Shown here: in pieces, positions 52,817 through 61,418 of the stretch | Numbering within the stretch: position 1 is the stretch's first letter | Layout of the letters: every line of letters starts with the position of its first letter | Assembly: GCF_051124815.1 (NCBI RefSeq) | Contig: NZ_CP118485.1 | Span: 1,922,001 to 1,986,000, forward strand | Direction: 5' to 3' | DNA: 64,000 nucleotides | Origin: Azospirillum sp051124815 | GTDB taxonomy: Bacteria > Pseudomonadota > Alphaproteobacteria > Azospirillales > Azospirillaceae | Notes under the pieces: model-generated | The model's database searches: none | Told to the model about the DNA's origin: nothing | What the model saw: the letters and a program-made list of their open reading frames with translations, nothing else | Position numbers and translations under genes: made by a program

Positions 52817-53746
52817 TCAAGCATCGGGATGAAACAGTTTTCCCAGACAGGCCGGCGCGTTCAGGCGGATGCGGGCGACGTCCCGCGAAATCAGCACCAG
52901 AACCAGAACGGTAGCCAGATACGGCAGCATCGACAAGAGCTGCGACGGCACGTCGATGCCCAGCCCCTGGACGTGCAGCTGCAGGATGGTGACGCCGCCG
53001 AACAGCCAGGCGCCCAGCATGGCGCGCGCCGGCTTCCAGGTGGCGAAGACCACCAGCGCCAGCGCGATCCAGCCGCGGCCCGACGTCATGTTCTCCGCCC
53101 ACATCGGCGTGTAGTCCATCGACAGGAAGGCGCCGCCCAGCCCGGCCATGGCCCCGCCGAACAGCACCGCCAGGAAGCGGATGCGCAGCACCTTGTAGCC
53201 CAGCGCATGGGCGGCCGTGTGGTTCTCCCCCACCGCGCGCAGCACGAGGCCGGCGCGGGTGCGGTAGAGGAACAGGTGGACCAGCGGCACGGCGGCCACC
53301 GCCAGATAGACCATGATGTCCTGGCCGAACACCGCCTGCCCCACCACCGGCAGGTCGGTCAGGCCGGGGATATACAGCTTCGGCAGCCCGTCCAGTGGGA
53401 TGCCGACGAAACCCTGGCCGATCAGTGCCGACAGGCCGACGCCGAACAGGGTGAGCGCCAGCCCGGTCGCCACCTGATTCGCCAGCAGGAACAGGGTCAG
53501 CACGGCGAACAGCGAGGCGGTGGCGGCACCGGCCAGCGCGGCGACGAGAAAGCCGGCGGTGGCGCTGCCGGTCTGCACGGTCACGGCGAAGCCGCAGACG
53601 GCGCCGACCAGCATCATCCCCTCGACACCCAGGTTGAGGACACCCGACTTCTCGACCACCAGTTCGCCAAGAGCAGCGAGCAGAAGCGGCGTCGCGGCGG
53701 CGAACATGGCGGCCAGGATCGGGCCGATCAGGGCAAGGTCGTTCAT
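52817..53746 (-). CDS. BMP-type ABC transporter permease (second permease)
   Basis: This 309-residue inner-membrane permease of the BPD_transp_2 family has about eight to nine TM helices. It begins LIGPILAAMFAAATPLLLAALGELVVEKSGVLNLGVEGMM (in parts), a hallmark of YufQ/NupQ-like permeases. The EAA-like loop region is GLVLRAVGENHTAAHALGYKV. It overlaps the upstream permease gene by four bases. The partner is the 358-residue permease; together they form the membrane channel for the substrate delivered by the BMP protein. Confidence 0.93.
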   Translation of the reverse strand: MNDLALIGPILAAMFAAATPLLLAALGELVVEKSGVLNLGVEGMMLVGAVCGFAVTVQTGSATAGFLVAALAGAATASLFAVLTLFLLANQVATGLALTLFGVGLSALIGQGFVGIPLDGLPKLYIPGLTDLPVVGQAVFGQDIMVYLAVAAVPLVHLFLYRTRAGLVLRAVGENHTAAHALGYKVLRIRFLAVLFGGAMAGLGGAFLSMDYTPMWAENMTSGRGWIALALVVFATWKPARAMLGAWLFGGVTILQLHVQGLGIDVPSQLLSMLPYLATVLVLVLISRDVARIRLNAPACLGKLFHPDA

Positions 53747-54819
53747 GCCGCGGCCCTCCGCGCTCCGAAGCGGACCCGGTAGCGGATCAGCACGTCGCTC
53801 GCCAGCAGGAAGAACAGAAGCATGCCCTGGAACACTCCGGTGATGGCCTTGGGCAGGCCCATGGCGATCTGCGCCGCTTCGCCGCCGATGAAGGACAGTG
53901 CCATCAGCAGCGCCGCCAGCAGGATGCCGACCGGATGCAGCCGGCCCAGGAAGGCGACGATGATGGCGGTATAGCCGTAGCCGGGCGAGATGCTGGCGGT
54001 GATCTGGCCGATAGGGCCGGCGATCTCGCCCATGCCGGCGATGCCGGCCAGCGCGCCGGACAGCAGCAGCGTCAGCCAGACGATGCGCTTCTGGTCGAAA
54101 CCGGCATAGCCGGCAGCTGCCGGGGTCAGGCCGATCACCTTGATCTGGAAGCCGATGAAGGTGCGCGCGATCAGCAGCCAGCCGCCGGCCACGGCCAGCA
54201 GCGCGAACAGCGCCCCCAGATGGACGCGGGTTCCCGCCCACAGGATCGGCAGCGTGGCATCGGCCTCGAACAGCCGCGATTCGGGGAAGGCGAAGCCGTC
54301 CGGGTCACGGTATGGGCCATGGACCAGATAGTTCAGCAGCAGCAAAGCCACATAATTCAGCATCAGGCTGGTCAGGATCTCGCTGGCGTTGAAGCGCAGC
54401 CGCAGATAGGCCGGCACCGCCGCCCAGGCCGCCCCGCCGATGGCGCCGCCGATCACCATCAGCGGCAGCAGCCACCAGCCGCCCTCGCCGTAGAAGGCCA
54501 GCGCCAGACCGCCGCCGGTGATGGCGCCCAGCGTCAGCTGCCCTTCTGCACCGATGTTCCAGACATTGGCGCGGAAGCCGATGGCAAGACCGACGGCGCA
54601 GAGCACCAGCGGCGTCGCCTTCACCACCAGCTCGCCCACCCCGCGAACCGAGGTCAGCGGCGCGACGAAGAAGGCATAGAGAGCCTTCAGCGGGTCAAAG
54701 CCCATCGCCATGAACAGGATGAAGCCGCTGAGCAGGGTCAGCGCGACCGCCAGCAGCGGCGTGGCATAGACCATGGTCTTCGACGCCTGCCCGCGCGGTT
54801 CCAGACGGATAAAGCTCAT
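53743..54819 (-). CDS. BMP-type ABC transporter permease (first permease)
   Basis: This 358-residue inner-membrane permease of the BPD_transp_2 family is YufP/NupP-like. It has about nine TM helices, beginning LLAVALTLLSGFILFMAMGFDPLKALYAFF, and the conserved IGFRANVWNIGAEGQLTLGAI followed by LNYVALLLLNYLVHGPYRDP. The segment FIGFQIKVIGLTPAAAGYAGF corresponds to the cytoplasmic coupling loop. It starts 27 nt after the ATPase stop and overlaps the next permease (ATGA). Confidence 0.93.
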   Translation of the reverse strand: MSFIRLEPRGQASKTMVYATPLLAVALTLLSGFILFMAMGFDPLKALYAFFVAPLTSVRGVGELVVKATPLVLCAVGLAIGFRANVWNIGAEGQLTLGAITGGGLALAFYGEGGWWLLPLMVIGGAIGGAAWAAVPAYLRLRFNASEILTSLMLNYVALLLLNYLVHGPYRDPDGFAFPESRLFEADATLPILWAGTRVHLGALFALLAVAGGWLLIARTFIGFQIKVIGLTPAAAGYAGFDQKRIVWLTLLLSGALAGIAGMGEIAGPIGQITASISPGYGYTAIIVAFLGRLHPVGILLAALLMALSFIGGEAAQIAMGLPKAITGVFQGMLLFFLLASDVLIRYRVRFGARRAAA

Positions 54820-54846
54820 GCGGCGTCTCCGGCGCTCAAATACCCA

Positions 54847-56463
54847 TCAGACCGCACGCGTGATCTCCCCGTCTTCGTCCGGCGGCGTGCCGAACAGGCC
54901 GCCCATCAGCAGGCCGATGCGCTCCACCGTCGTTTCGTGTGTCGGCCGGCTGTCGGACAGGCGGCCGTGGAACAGCACGGAAATCCGGTCGCTCAGCACG
55001 AACAGCTCGTCCAGATCCTGGCTGATGACCAACACCGCCGCACCCGACCGCGCCAGTTCGATCAGCGCCTTGTGGATGGCCGCGGCAGCCCCGGCATCGA
55101 CGCCCCAGGTCGGCTGGCCGACGACCAGGAGCTTGGGCTTCTGCAGGATTTCCCGGCCGATGATGAATTTCTGAAGATTGCCGCCGGACAGCGACCGCGC
55201 CTCCGCCCGATGGCCGTGGGCGACCACGTTGAAACCGCGGATGATGGTCTCGGCATAGGCGCGGGCGCGGGCGAAATGGACCATGCCGCCGCGCACCAGC
55301 GGTTCGCGGGCATAGCCGGACAGCAGCGCATTCTCCGACAGGCTCAGTTCCGGCACGGCGCCGCGGCCCAGCCGCTCCTCCGGCACGAAGGCGAGGCCGA
55401 GTTCCCGGCGCGCCCGCGGTCCCAGACGACCGGCCGACGTGCCTTCGATCTCCACGGCATCGGCGTCGGCCAGCAGCACCTCGCCGCTCAGCGCCGCCAT
55501 CAGCTCGGCCTGTCCGTTGCCGGCGACACCGGCGATGCCGAGAATCTCGCCCGCCCGCACCTCGAAGCTGACATCCTTCAGGTTGGTGGCGAAGGGGTTG
55601 TCGGAGGTCGTCGACAGATGGCGCACCGTCAGACGGGCGGCCCCGGCGGCACCCTGCGGCGACCGTTCGGGGGTGGACAGCTCCGCCCCCATCATCATCT
55701 CGGCTAGACTGCGCGCGGTCTCCTGCCGCGGATCGGCGGCGCCCACCACCTTGCCGGCGCGCAGGACGGTGGCGCGGCTGCACAGCGCACGGATCTCCTC
55801 CAGCTTGTGCGAGATGTAGAGGATCGTGCAGCCCTCCGCCGCCAGGACGCGCAGCGTCTCGAACAGCTTGGCGGCCTCCTGCGGCGTCAGGACCGAGGTC
55901 GGCTCGTCCATGATCAGCAGCTTCGGGTCCTGCAGCAGACAGCGCACGATCTCCACCCGCTGCCGCTCGCCCACCGACAGGTGGAAGACATGGCGGCCGG
56001 GGTCCAGCGCCAGACCATAGCGTTCCGACACCTCGCGGATGCGGCCGGCGAGTTGGTCCATAGGCCCGGCATTGTCGAGTCCGAGCGCGATGTTTTCCGT
56101 CACCGTCAGCGTGTCGAACAGCGAGAAATGCTGGAACACCATGCCGATGCCGAGCCGCCGCGCACCGGCCGGGTCGGGCACCGTCGTCTCCGCCCCCTGC
56201 CACAGCATCGTGCCGGAATCGGGGTGCAGCACCCCATAGATCATTTTGACCAGGGTGGACTTGCCGGCTCCGTTCTCACCCAGCAACGCATGGATCTCGC
56301 CCGGCTGCAGCACGAGGTCGACATGGTCGTTGGCCAGACAGCCGGGGAATCGCTTGGTGATGCCGCGCAGCTCCAGTCGGGGCGGCGGAGCGTCCGGGGA
56401 TGAGATCTCGGCGTGCGAAGGCAAGGAGGAGGAATCCGGGAAAAGGTCAAACCTGCATGGCAT
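54847..56463 (-). CDS. BMP-type ABC transporter ATP-binding protein (two NBDs)
   Basis: This 538-residue protein has two fused nucleotide-binding domains, as in sugar/nucleoside importers (YufO, RbsA-like). The N-domain has GENGAGKSTLVKMIYG, LSVGERQRVEIVRCLL and LLIMDEPTSVLTPQE. The C-domain has GVAGNGQAELMAAL in place of a standard Walker A and RSLSGGNLQKFIIGREI, also the normal asymmetry of this family. The N-terminus is uncertain: MPCRFDLFPDS at 56463 is used, but clear homology begins near LELRGITKRFPG, about 28 residues later. First gene of the importer operon. Confidence 0.91.
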   Translation of the reverse strand: MPCRFDLFPDSSSLPSHAEISSPDAPPPRLELRGITKRFPGCLANDHVDLVLQPGEIHALLGENGAGKSTLVKMIYGVLHPDSGTMLWQGAETTVPDPAGARRLGIGMVFQHFSLFDTLTVTENIALGLDNAGPMDQLAGRIREVSERYGLALDPGRHVFHLSVGERQRVEIVRCLLQDPKLLIMDEPTSVLTPQEAAKLFETLRVLAAEGCTILYISHKLEEIRALCSRATVLRAGKVVGAADPRQETARSLAEMMMGAELSTPERSPQGAAGAARLTVRHLSTTSDNPFATNLKDVSFEVRAGEILGIAGVAGNGQAELMAALSGEVLLADADAVEIEGTSAGRLGPRARRELGLAFVPEERLGRGAVPELSLSENALLSGYAREPLVRGGMVHFARARAYAETIIRGFNVVAHGHRAEARSLSGGNLQKFIIGREILQKPKLLVVGQPTWGVDAGAAAAIHKALIELARSGAAVLVISQDLDELFVLSDRISVLFHGRLSDSRPTHETTVERIGLLMGGLFGTPPDEDGEITRAV

Positions 56464-56675
56464 TGCCAAAGCCGTGCCACCGCTACCAACAGAGTAATCC
56501 GGCGGCACCACCGGCCGTCAACAACCGATCCTCTGCCCAACGGTGATGCATCTGCCGCTTTGGTCATCATGCCACAGTCGGCACCCGCAACCCAGCCCTC
56601 CGCAACGCGGCAGACTCTTGCCAGCGGACCCGTTCCGCCCAACACTTCAGGCGATCGGATGACGTGGAGGCTAGG

Positions 56676-57590
56676 ATGTCGGCGGGTTACGCGGTGCTGG
56701 ACCAGCGGAGCGTGGTGGCGGTTTCGGGCGAGGATCGCAAGGCCTTCCTGCAGGGGCTGGTGTCCAACGACGTGCTGCGGGTCACGCCCGACCATGCCGC
56801 CTATGCCCTGTTCCTGACCCCGCAGGGCAAGTTCCTGCATGATTTCAGCCTTGTCGAGTCGGACAGCGGCGGGGACGCAGTCCTGCTGCTGGATCCGGAA
56901 ACGGACCGGCGCGCCGACCTGCTGCGGCGGCTGAAGATGTACAAGCTGCGGTCGAAGATCGCCCTGGAAGACCGGGCGGACCGGCTGCGCGTGGCCGTCG
57001 CCTTCGGGGACGGCGCGCTGGAGGCGCTGGGTCTGCCGGCCGAACCGGGCGCGGCGCGGCCCTTCGCCGGCGGCATCGCCTTCACCGATCCGAGGCTGCC
57101 GGCCTTGGGCGCCCGCCTGTTCCTGCCGGCCGATGGCGTCGCCGCACTGGAGTCGGCCGGATTGACGCTGCGGGACGTAGCCGACTACGACCGCCTGCGG
57201 CTGTCGCTCGGCGTTCCCGACGGCACGCTGGACCTGATCCCGGAAAAGTCGATCCCGCTGGAAAGCCGGATGGACGCGCTGAACGCCATCTCCTGGGACA
57301 AGGGCTGCTATATGGGGCAGGAACTGACCGCCCGCACCAAGTACCGCGCCCTCATCAAGAAGAAGCTGTTCCCTGTGACATTCGATGGTCCGACGCCGGA
57401 GGCCGGCACACCGGTGACTCTCGACGGGAAGGATGCCGGTGAGATCCGCAGCGCCCGCGACGGCGCCGCGCTCGCCCTGCTGCGGCTGGAGGACGTGCAG
57501 CGCGCGGCCGAGAACGGCCTGACCTTCCAGGCCGGTCCGGTGGCGCTGACTCCGCACGCACCGGACTGGGACCGCACCTCAAAGGGGTAG
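56676..57590 (+). CDS. ygfZ: folate-binding Fe-S cluster assembly protein YgfZ
   Basis: This 304-residue GcvT-fold protein (YgfZ/IBA57) uses tetrahydrofolate and helps repair or assemble Fe-S clusters in some enzymes, such as MiaB-type radical-SAM proteins. The signature K-G-C-Y-x-G-Q is present as DKGCYMGQELTARTKYR, with the functional Cys. N-terminal GEDRKAFLQGLVSNDVLRV is typical. The ATG at 56676 has GGAGG five bases upstream, better than the GTG 12 nt earlier. It is divergent from the importer operon. Confidence 0.94.
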   Translation: MSAGYAVLDQRSVVAVSGEDRKAFLQGLVSNDVLRVTPDHAAYALFLTPQGKFLHDFSLVESDSGGDAVLLLDPETDRRADLLRRLKMYKLRSKIALEDRADRLRVAVAFGDGALEALGLPAEPGAARPFAGGIAFTDPRLPALGARLFLPADGVAALESAGLTLRDVADYDRLRLSLGVPDGTLDLIPEKSIPLESRMDALNAISWDKGCYMGQELTARTKYRALIKKKLFPVTFDGPTPEAGTPVTLDGKDAGEIRSARDGAALALLRLEDVQRAAENGLTFQAGPVALTPHAPDWDRTSKG

Positions 57591-57707
57591 TCACTCACCA
57601 AAAGAATTCTCGGAAGGCGAAATAAAAACGGCTCCGTCGCTGTTGTTCCGATGTCTCTCGACACACGAACCTCGTGTCCTCGACACAACGACAAAGGAGC
57701 CACCCCC

Positions 57708-58337
57708 ATGCGTCGCATCCTGATCGCTTCCGCCGCTTCGCTGGCCCTCATGACCGGCGCCGCCGTCGCACAGACCACTTCGCCGACCGTGGGCAACCCG
57801 TCCTCCTCCACCTCCAGCATGTCCAACACCGCAGCCCCGGACGGCACCAAGACCGGCACGGTGAAGTCGGACACGATGAAGTCCGATGCCACCAAGTCGG
57901 ACAGCATGACCTCCAGCAGCGCCGCGACGTCCGGCAGCCTCGGCGGTCAGATGGCCAGCGCCGACGAGCTGATCGGCAAGAACGTCTATGGCCGCGACAA
58001 CAACAAGATCGGCGAGATCGAAGACGTCATCCTCGACGCCAATGGCAAGGCCAAGCAGCTGGTCATCAGCTCCGGCGGCTTCCTCGGCATCGGCGAGAAG
58101 CAGGTCGCGGTCGATTACAGTGCCGCCAACTGGGATTCGCAGAACAACCGCCTGAACCTGGCCGGCATGAGCCGCGACGACGTGAAGGCGATGCCGGAGT
58201 TCAAGTACGACGACACCATGACGTCGCTGAACAAGAACCGGAAGCCGGCCGAGACCGAGAAGGTCGCGCCGGGCGCCGCCCCGGTCAACGGCTCGACCAC
58301 CAGCGGCTCGACGACCGGCACCACGACCACGAAGTAA
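57708..58337 (+). CDS. exported PRC-barrel domain protein
   Basis: This 209-residue secreted protein has a signal peptide MRRILIASAASLALMTGAA ending VAQ, then a Ser/Thr/Lys-rich low-complexity stretch (about 24-75), a PRC-barrel domain (LIGKNVYGRDNNKIGEIEDV, then ILDANGKAKQLVISSGGFLGIG and KQVAVDY), and a Gly/Ser/Thr-rich tail. AAAGGAG precedes the ATG by eight bases. PRC-barrel proteins of this kind are common and stress-linked in alphaproteobacteria, but their molecular role is unknown. It is followed by a palindromic element. Confidence 0.85.
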   Translation: MRRILIASAASLALMTGAAVAQTTSPTVGNPSSSTSSMSNTAAPDGTKTGTVKSDTMKSDATKSDSMTSSSAATSGSLGGQMASADELIGKNVYGRDNNKIGEIEDVILDANGKAKQLVISSGGFLGIGEKQVAVDYSAANWDSQNNRLNLAGMSRDDVKAMPEFKYDDTMTSLNKNRKPAETEKVAPGAAPVNGSTTSGSTTGTTTTK

Positions 58338-58344
58338 GGCGATA

Positions 58345-58472
58345 TTGCCTCCTCCCTAACCCTCCCCCTCTTCGAGGGAGAGGGGACTGCCGCCGCAATG
58401 CGAACTTGCCCTCTCCCACCAAAGGTGGGGGAGGGAGGGACCCGCGGCGACGCCGTGGGAGGGAGGGGGCAA
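58345..58472. repeat. palindromic REP-like element, copy 1
   Basis: This 128-bp GC-rich element has inverted ends: TTGCCTCCTCCCT at the left and GGGAGGGGGCAA at the right. It contains the hairpin block CCACCAAAGGTGGGGGAGGG (58416-58435) shared exactly with the copy at 61995-62184. It occupies almost the whole gap between the convergent PRC-barrel and ATP12 genes. Confidence 0.7.
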
Positions 58473-58482
58473 CCGCCCCACC

Positions 58483-59178
58483 TCACCCCCGCAGCAGATC
58501 CACGAACCGCCGGCAGGCCACGATCTCCGCGCGCACGTTGGCGCGGCGCTTCGTGGCCTCGGCGTCTTCGCCCCACTGCTCGATCTGATAGGTCTCGTCC
58601 AGCTGCGAGACCTCGAACGCCTCTTCCGCGCTGAGGCGGCCTTCCAGCAGGGCCAGCGCCACGATGATCGACCCGCAGACGCCGGTCGTGGTCTGCAGCG
58701 CCGACAGATACCAGTCGTCCGTGCGCTCCACCACCCGGCGCAGGGCGGCCAGCGCCTCCTCCGGCTGCGGCTTGGGCATCAGCCCGGCGCAGACATGCAG
58801 CGGCGCGTCATAGGTCAGCGCCGCCCAATCCAGCAGCGGCTGCCAGAGCTGCGCCTGCCGTTCCACCAACGGCTGGGGATGTTCGGCGCGGTAGCACAGC
58901 AGATCGGTGCCGGCATAGGCGCTGATGGCCTGGACGATGTCCGGCCGCTTGGCCGGGATCAGGTCGATCGCGGTGCTCGACAGCTGCATCAGCGGCATCG
59001 AATGGGCGTCGATCCGGTCGCCCTGCGCTTCCCACTCGTCCGCCACGCCCTGGGCCAGCGGCCGGCTGGGGAATACCAGCGGCGCCTTGGCCGGGCTGCG
59101 CACCGGACGGCCGTCCAACTCGACCTGAAAGCCGCCCTCGGTCTCGCCGACACCCGCCGCCTTGTAGAAACGCTTCAT
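58483..59178 (-). CDS. ATP12 family F1-ATPase assembly chaperone
   Basis: This 231-residue ATP12 chaperone is found in alphaproteobacteria and mitochondria; it binds the F1 alpha subunit during assembly. Blocks are MKRFYKAAGVGETEGGFQVE, LDGRPVRSPAKAPLVFPSRPLA and VADEWEAQGD at the N-terminus, LLCYRAEHPQPLVERQAQLW, and TTTGVCGSIIVALALLEGRLS, all typical. It is the last gene of the crcB-rluC-HAD-atp12 operon; three bases separate it from the HAD gene. Its presence is good taxonomic evidence for alphaproteobacteria. Confidence 0.93.
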   Translation of the reverse strand: MKRFYKAAGVGETEGGFQVELDGRPVRSPAKAPLVFPSRPLAQGVADEWEAQGDRIDAHSMPLMQLSSTAIDLIPAKRPDIVQAISAYAGTDLLCYRAEHPQPLVERQAQLWQPLLDWAALTYDAPLHVCAGLMPKPQPEEALAALRRVVERTDDWYLSALQTTTGVCGSIIVALALLEGRLSAEEAFEVSQLDETYQIEQWGEDAEATKRRANVRAEIVACRRFVDLLRG

Positions 59179-59181
59179 CGC

Positions 59182-59856
59182 TTACCCTTCCAAAAGCTCC
59201 AGCACCGCGGTGGCGACATCACGCCCGCGGTGGACGATGCGGTCGGCCCCCGCCCGCTCCAGCTCCGGCACCGCGTGGTAGCCCCAGGAGACGCCGACCG
59301 ACCGCACCCGCGCGTTGCGGGCCATCTGAATGTCGTAGGTCGTGTCGCCGATCACAATCGTCGCCGCCTCGTCCACGCCGGTCTCCGCCAGCGCACGCTG
59401 CACCATGTGCGGGTTCGGCTTGCCGGGACCGACATCGGCGGTCTGCAAGGTGACGAAGCGGCCAGTCAGGCCATGGCCCTTCAGCACTGCATCCAATCCG
59501 CGCCGCGACTTGCCGGTGGCGACGCCCAGCAGCACGCCTGCCCCCTCCAGCGCCGCCAGCGTATCGACGATGCCGGGGAACAGCGGCTCGTCCACCTCGC
59601 CGCGGCTGCGGGCGGAGGAGAAGGCGCGCTTGTAGCTCTCCGCCACCGCGACATGCAGGTCGGCATTGCGCTGCGGCAGCAGCAGGGCAACCGCCTCCAC
59701 CAGCGACAGCCCGACCATGCGGCGGACGTCGGCCGGATCGGGTTCACCCAGCTTATGCTCGGCCCAGGCCTGGGTCATGGCGTCGATGATGGCGAACTGG
59801 CTGTCGACCAGGGTGCCGTCGCAGTCGAACAGGGCAAGGCGCAGAGGGGGCGCCAT
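59182..59856 (-). CDS. HAD family hydrolase, phosphoglycolate-phosphatase-like
   Basis: This 224-residue HAD subfamily IA phosphatase has motif I LALFDCDGTLVDSQ, motif II VATGKSRRGLD, motif III Lys in GPGKPNPHMV and motif IV VIGDTTYDIQMA. A helical cap (about 15-80) follows motif I. The closest activities are phosphoglycolate phosphatase or PPi-type Gph proteins; the substrate is not determinable. The ATG overlaps the rluC stop (TAATG), so it is translationally coupled. Confidence 0.9.
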   Translation of the reverse strand: MAPPLRLALFDCDGTLVDSQFAIIDAMTQAWAEHKLGEPDPADVRRMVGLSLVEAVALLLPQRNADLHVAVAESYKRAFSSARSRGEVDEPLFPGIVDTLAALEGAGVLLGVATGKSRRGLDAVLKGHGLTGRFVTLQTADVGPGKPNPHMVQRALAETGVDEAATIVIGDTTYDIQMARNARVRSVGVSWGYHAVPELERAGADRIVHRGRDVATAVLELLEG

Positions 59857-60908
59857 TATTCGAAATCCTCGAACGGGTCGTCGCGCAGGTTGGGGCTGAA
59901 GCCGAAATACTTCCAGGTCGCCTGCATGTGGTCGGGCAGCGGCGCCGTCACGTCGATGATCTTGCCGCCGCGCGGGTGCGGCAGGATCAGCCGGCGGGCG
60001 TGCAGGTGCAGCTTCTTCGCCACCTCCGCCCCGGCCAGGAACGCACCCTGCCCGGCATATTTGCCGTCGCCGAGAATCGGCGTGCCGACGGCGGCCATGT
60101 GGACGCGCAGCTGGTGGGTGCGGCCGGTCAGCGGCCACATGGCGACGAAGGCCGCCTGCTTGCCGACATTCTCCTGCACCGAATAGACGGTGACGGCGCG
60201 CTTGCCCTCTTCCTTGTTCTCCGCGACCCGCTCGCCATGCGGACCGCCTTCCTTGGCCAGCGCGAGGTCGATCTTGCCCTGGTAGGGCGTCGGCACGCCG
60301 ACCGTGACGGCCCAGTAGATCTTGCGCACGCCGCTGCCGCGGAACATCTCCGTCAGCTTGCTGGCGGCGAAGGTGGTGCGGGCCAGCAGCAGGACGCCCG
60401 AGGTATCCTTGTCCAAGCGGTGGACCAGCTTCGGCCGCTCGTTGCCGTCGAAGCGCAGGGCGTCCAGCATGGCGTCGAGATGCTTGGAGGTGCCGGTGCC
60501 GCCCTGCACCGCCAGACCGGCCGGCTTGTTGATGGCGATGACGTCGGCGTCGCGATAGAGCACCAGCGCCTGCAGCTCGGCGATCTGCTTGTCCGACATG
60601 CCCTTGGGCTTGGCCGCCCCCTGGCTCGGCCCCCTGACCGGCGCGGCCCAGGCGGCCAGCGGCGGGATGCGCACGCCCTGCCCGGCCGCCAGCCGCGACG
60701 ACGTCTCCGCCCGCTTGCCGTCGATGCGGACTTGGCCCGTACGCAGCAGCTTCTGCAGGTAGCTGTGGTTCACGTCGGGGAAATGCCGCTTGAACCAGCG
60801 GTCGAGCCGCATGTCGGCCTCGTCGGCCGTGACGACGCGGGTTTCGACCTTGCTGTCGCTTTTGGCTTCGGTCGACGGCATATCGGCGTGATCGGGAGAG
60901 TCAGTCAT
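59856..60908 (-). CDS. RluC/RluD family 23S rRNA pseudouridine synthase
   Basis: This 350-residue pseudouridine synthase has an S4 RNA-binding domain (MRLDRWFKRHFPDVNHSYLQKLL, about 45-70) followed by the catalytic domain, with the catalytic Asp in VHRLDKDTSGVLLLARTT. GRTHQLRVHMAAVGTPILGD is the C-terminal family block. RluC is most likely from the S4 domain and gene context, but RluD cannot be excluded. The ATG at 60908 overlaps the crcB stop. The N-terminal 40 residues are acidic and poorly conserved-looking. Confidence 0.91.
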   Translation of the reverse strand: MTDSPDHADMPSTEAKSDSKVETRVVTADEADMRLDRWFKRHFPDVNHSYLQKLLRTGQVRIDGKRAETSSRLAAGQGVRIPPLAAWAAPVRGPSQGAAKPKGMSDKQIAELQALVLYRDADVIAINKPAGLAVQGGTGTSKHLDAMLDALRFDGNERPKLVHRLDKDTSGVLLLARTTFAASKLTEMFRGSGVRKIYWAVTVGVPTPYQGKIDLALAKEGGPHGERVAENKEEGKRAVTVYSVQENVGKQAAFVAMWPLTGRTHQLRVHMAAVGTPILGDGKYAGQGAFLAGAEVAKKLHLHARRLILPHPRGGKIIDVTAPLPDHMQATWKYFGFSPNLRDDPFEDFE

Positions 60909-61309
60909 CAGAGGGACACCGAAACAAGAGAACGCACGGCCCACAGGCCGGCAAAGAAGCCCACCACGCTGAACAGCGTCGAGGCGAGGAAGTATCCCGC
61001 CGCCGCGGCGAGCTCGTCACGGGCGACGAGAACGCCGATGTCCAGCGTGAAGGAGGAGAAGGTGGTGAAGCCGCCCAGCACGCCCACCAGGATCAGGGCG
61101 CGGATTTCCGGCGGCGGCGACCATGTCAGGCTCGCCAGTTCGGACAGCACCCCCATTGCCGTGCAGCCGATCACGTTGACGATGATCGTCCCCATCGGAA
61201 AGCGGGTGCCGACCCACTGCGCGATCAGCAGCAGCGTCAGGTAACGCGCCACCGATCCGGCGGCACCTCCGGCAGCGACGGCGAGAAGGGACAGGGGGGA
61301 TGCGAGCAC
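60908..61309 (-). CDS. crcB: fluoride exporter CrcB (Fluc)
   Basis: This 133-residue inner-membrane fluoride channel has four TM helices. Family motifs are GGAAGSVARYL in TM1, GTIIVNVIGCTAMG with the pore Asn, and GGFTTFSSFTLD, the Phe-box and central Na+ site region. The GTG at 61309 has GGAGG upstream. First gene of the operon with rluC, the HAD gene and atp12. No fluoride riboswitch was recognised in the short leader. Confidence 0.95.
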   Translation of the reverse strand: MLASPLSLLAVAAGGAAGSVARYLTLLLIAQWVGTRFPMGTIIVNVIGCTAMGVLSELASLTWSPPPEIRALILVGVLGGFTTFSSFTLDIGVLVARDELAAAAGYFLASTLFSVVGFFAGLWAVRSLVSVSL

Positions 61310-61418
61310 GGCGCCTCCGGACGAGCGCTTGAAACGGGAAACGAGGGGCGAGCGCCGGATTAGAGCCAGAAACCGGCGGACTTGTCACGCGATGGACTAT
61401 CGCGGCAGGATCGTCGGC

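Noticed and set aside
57616..57650. EcfG-like promoter before the PRC-barrel gene (GGAAG...CGTC)
   Set aside because: The -35 and -10 cores each have a mismatch and the spacing is 18, so it does not meet the consensus.
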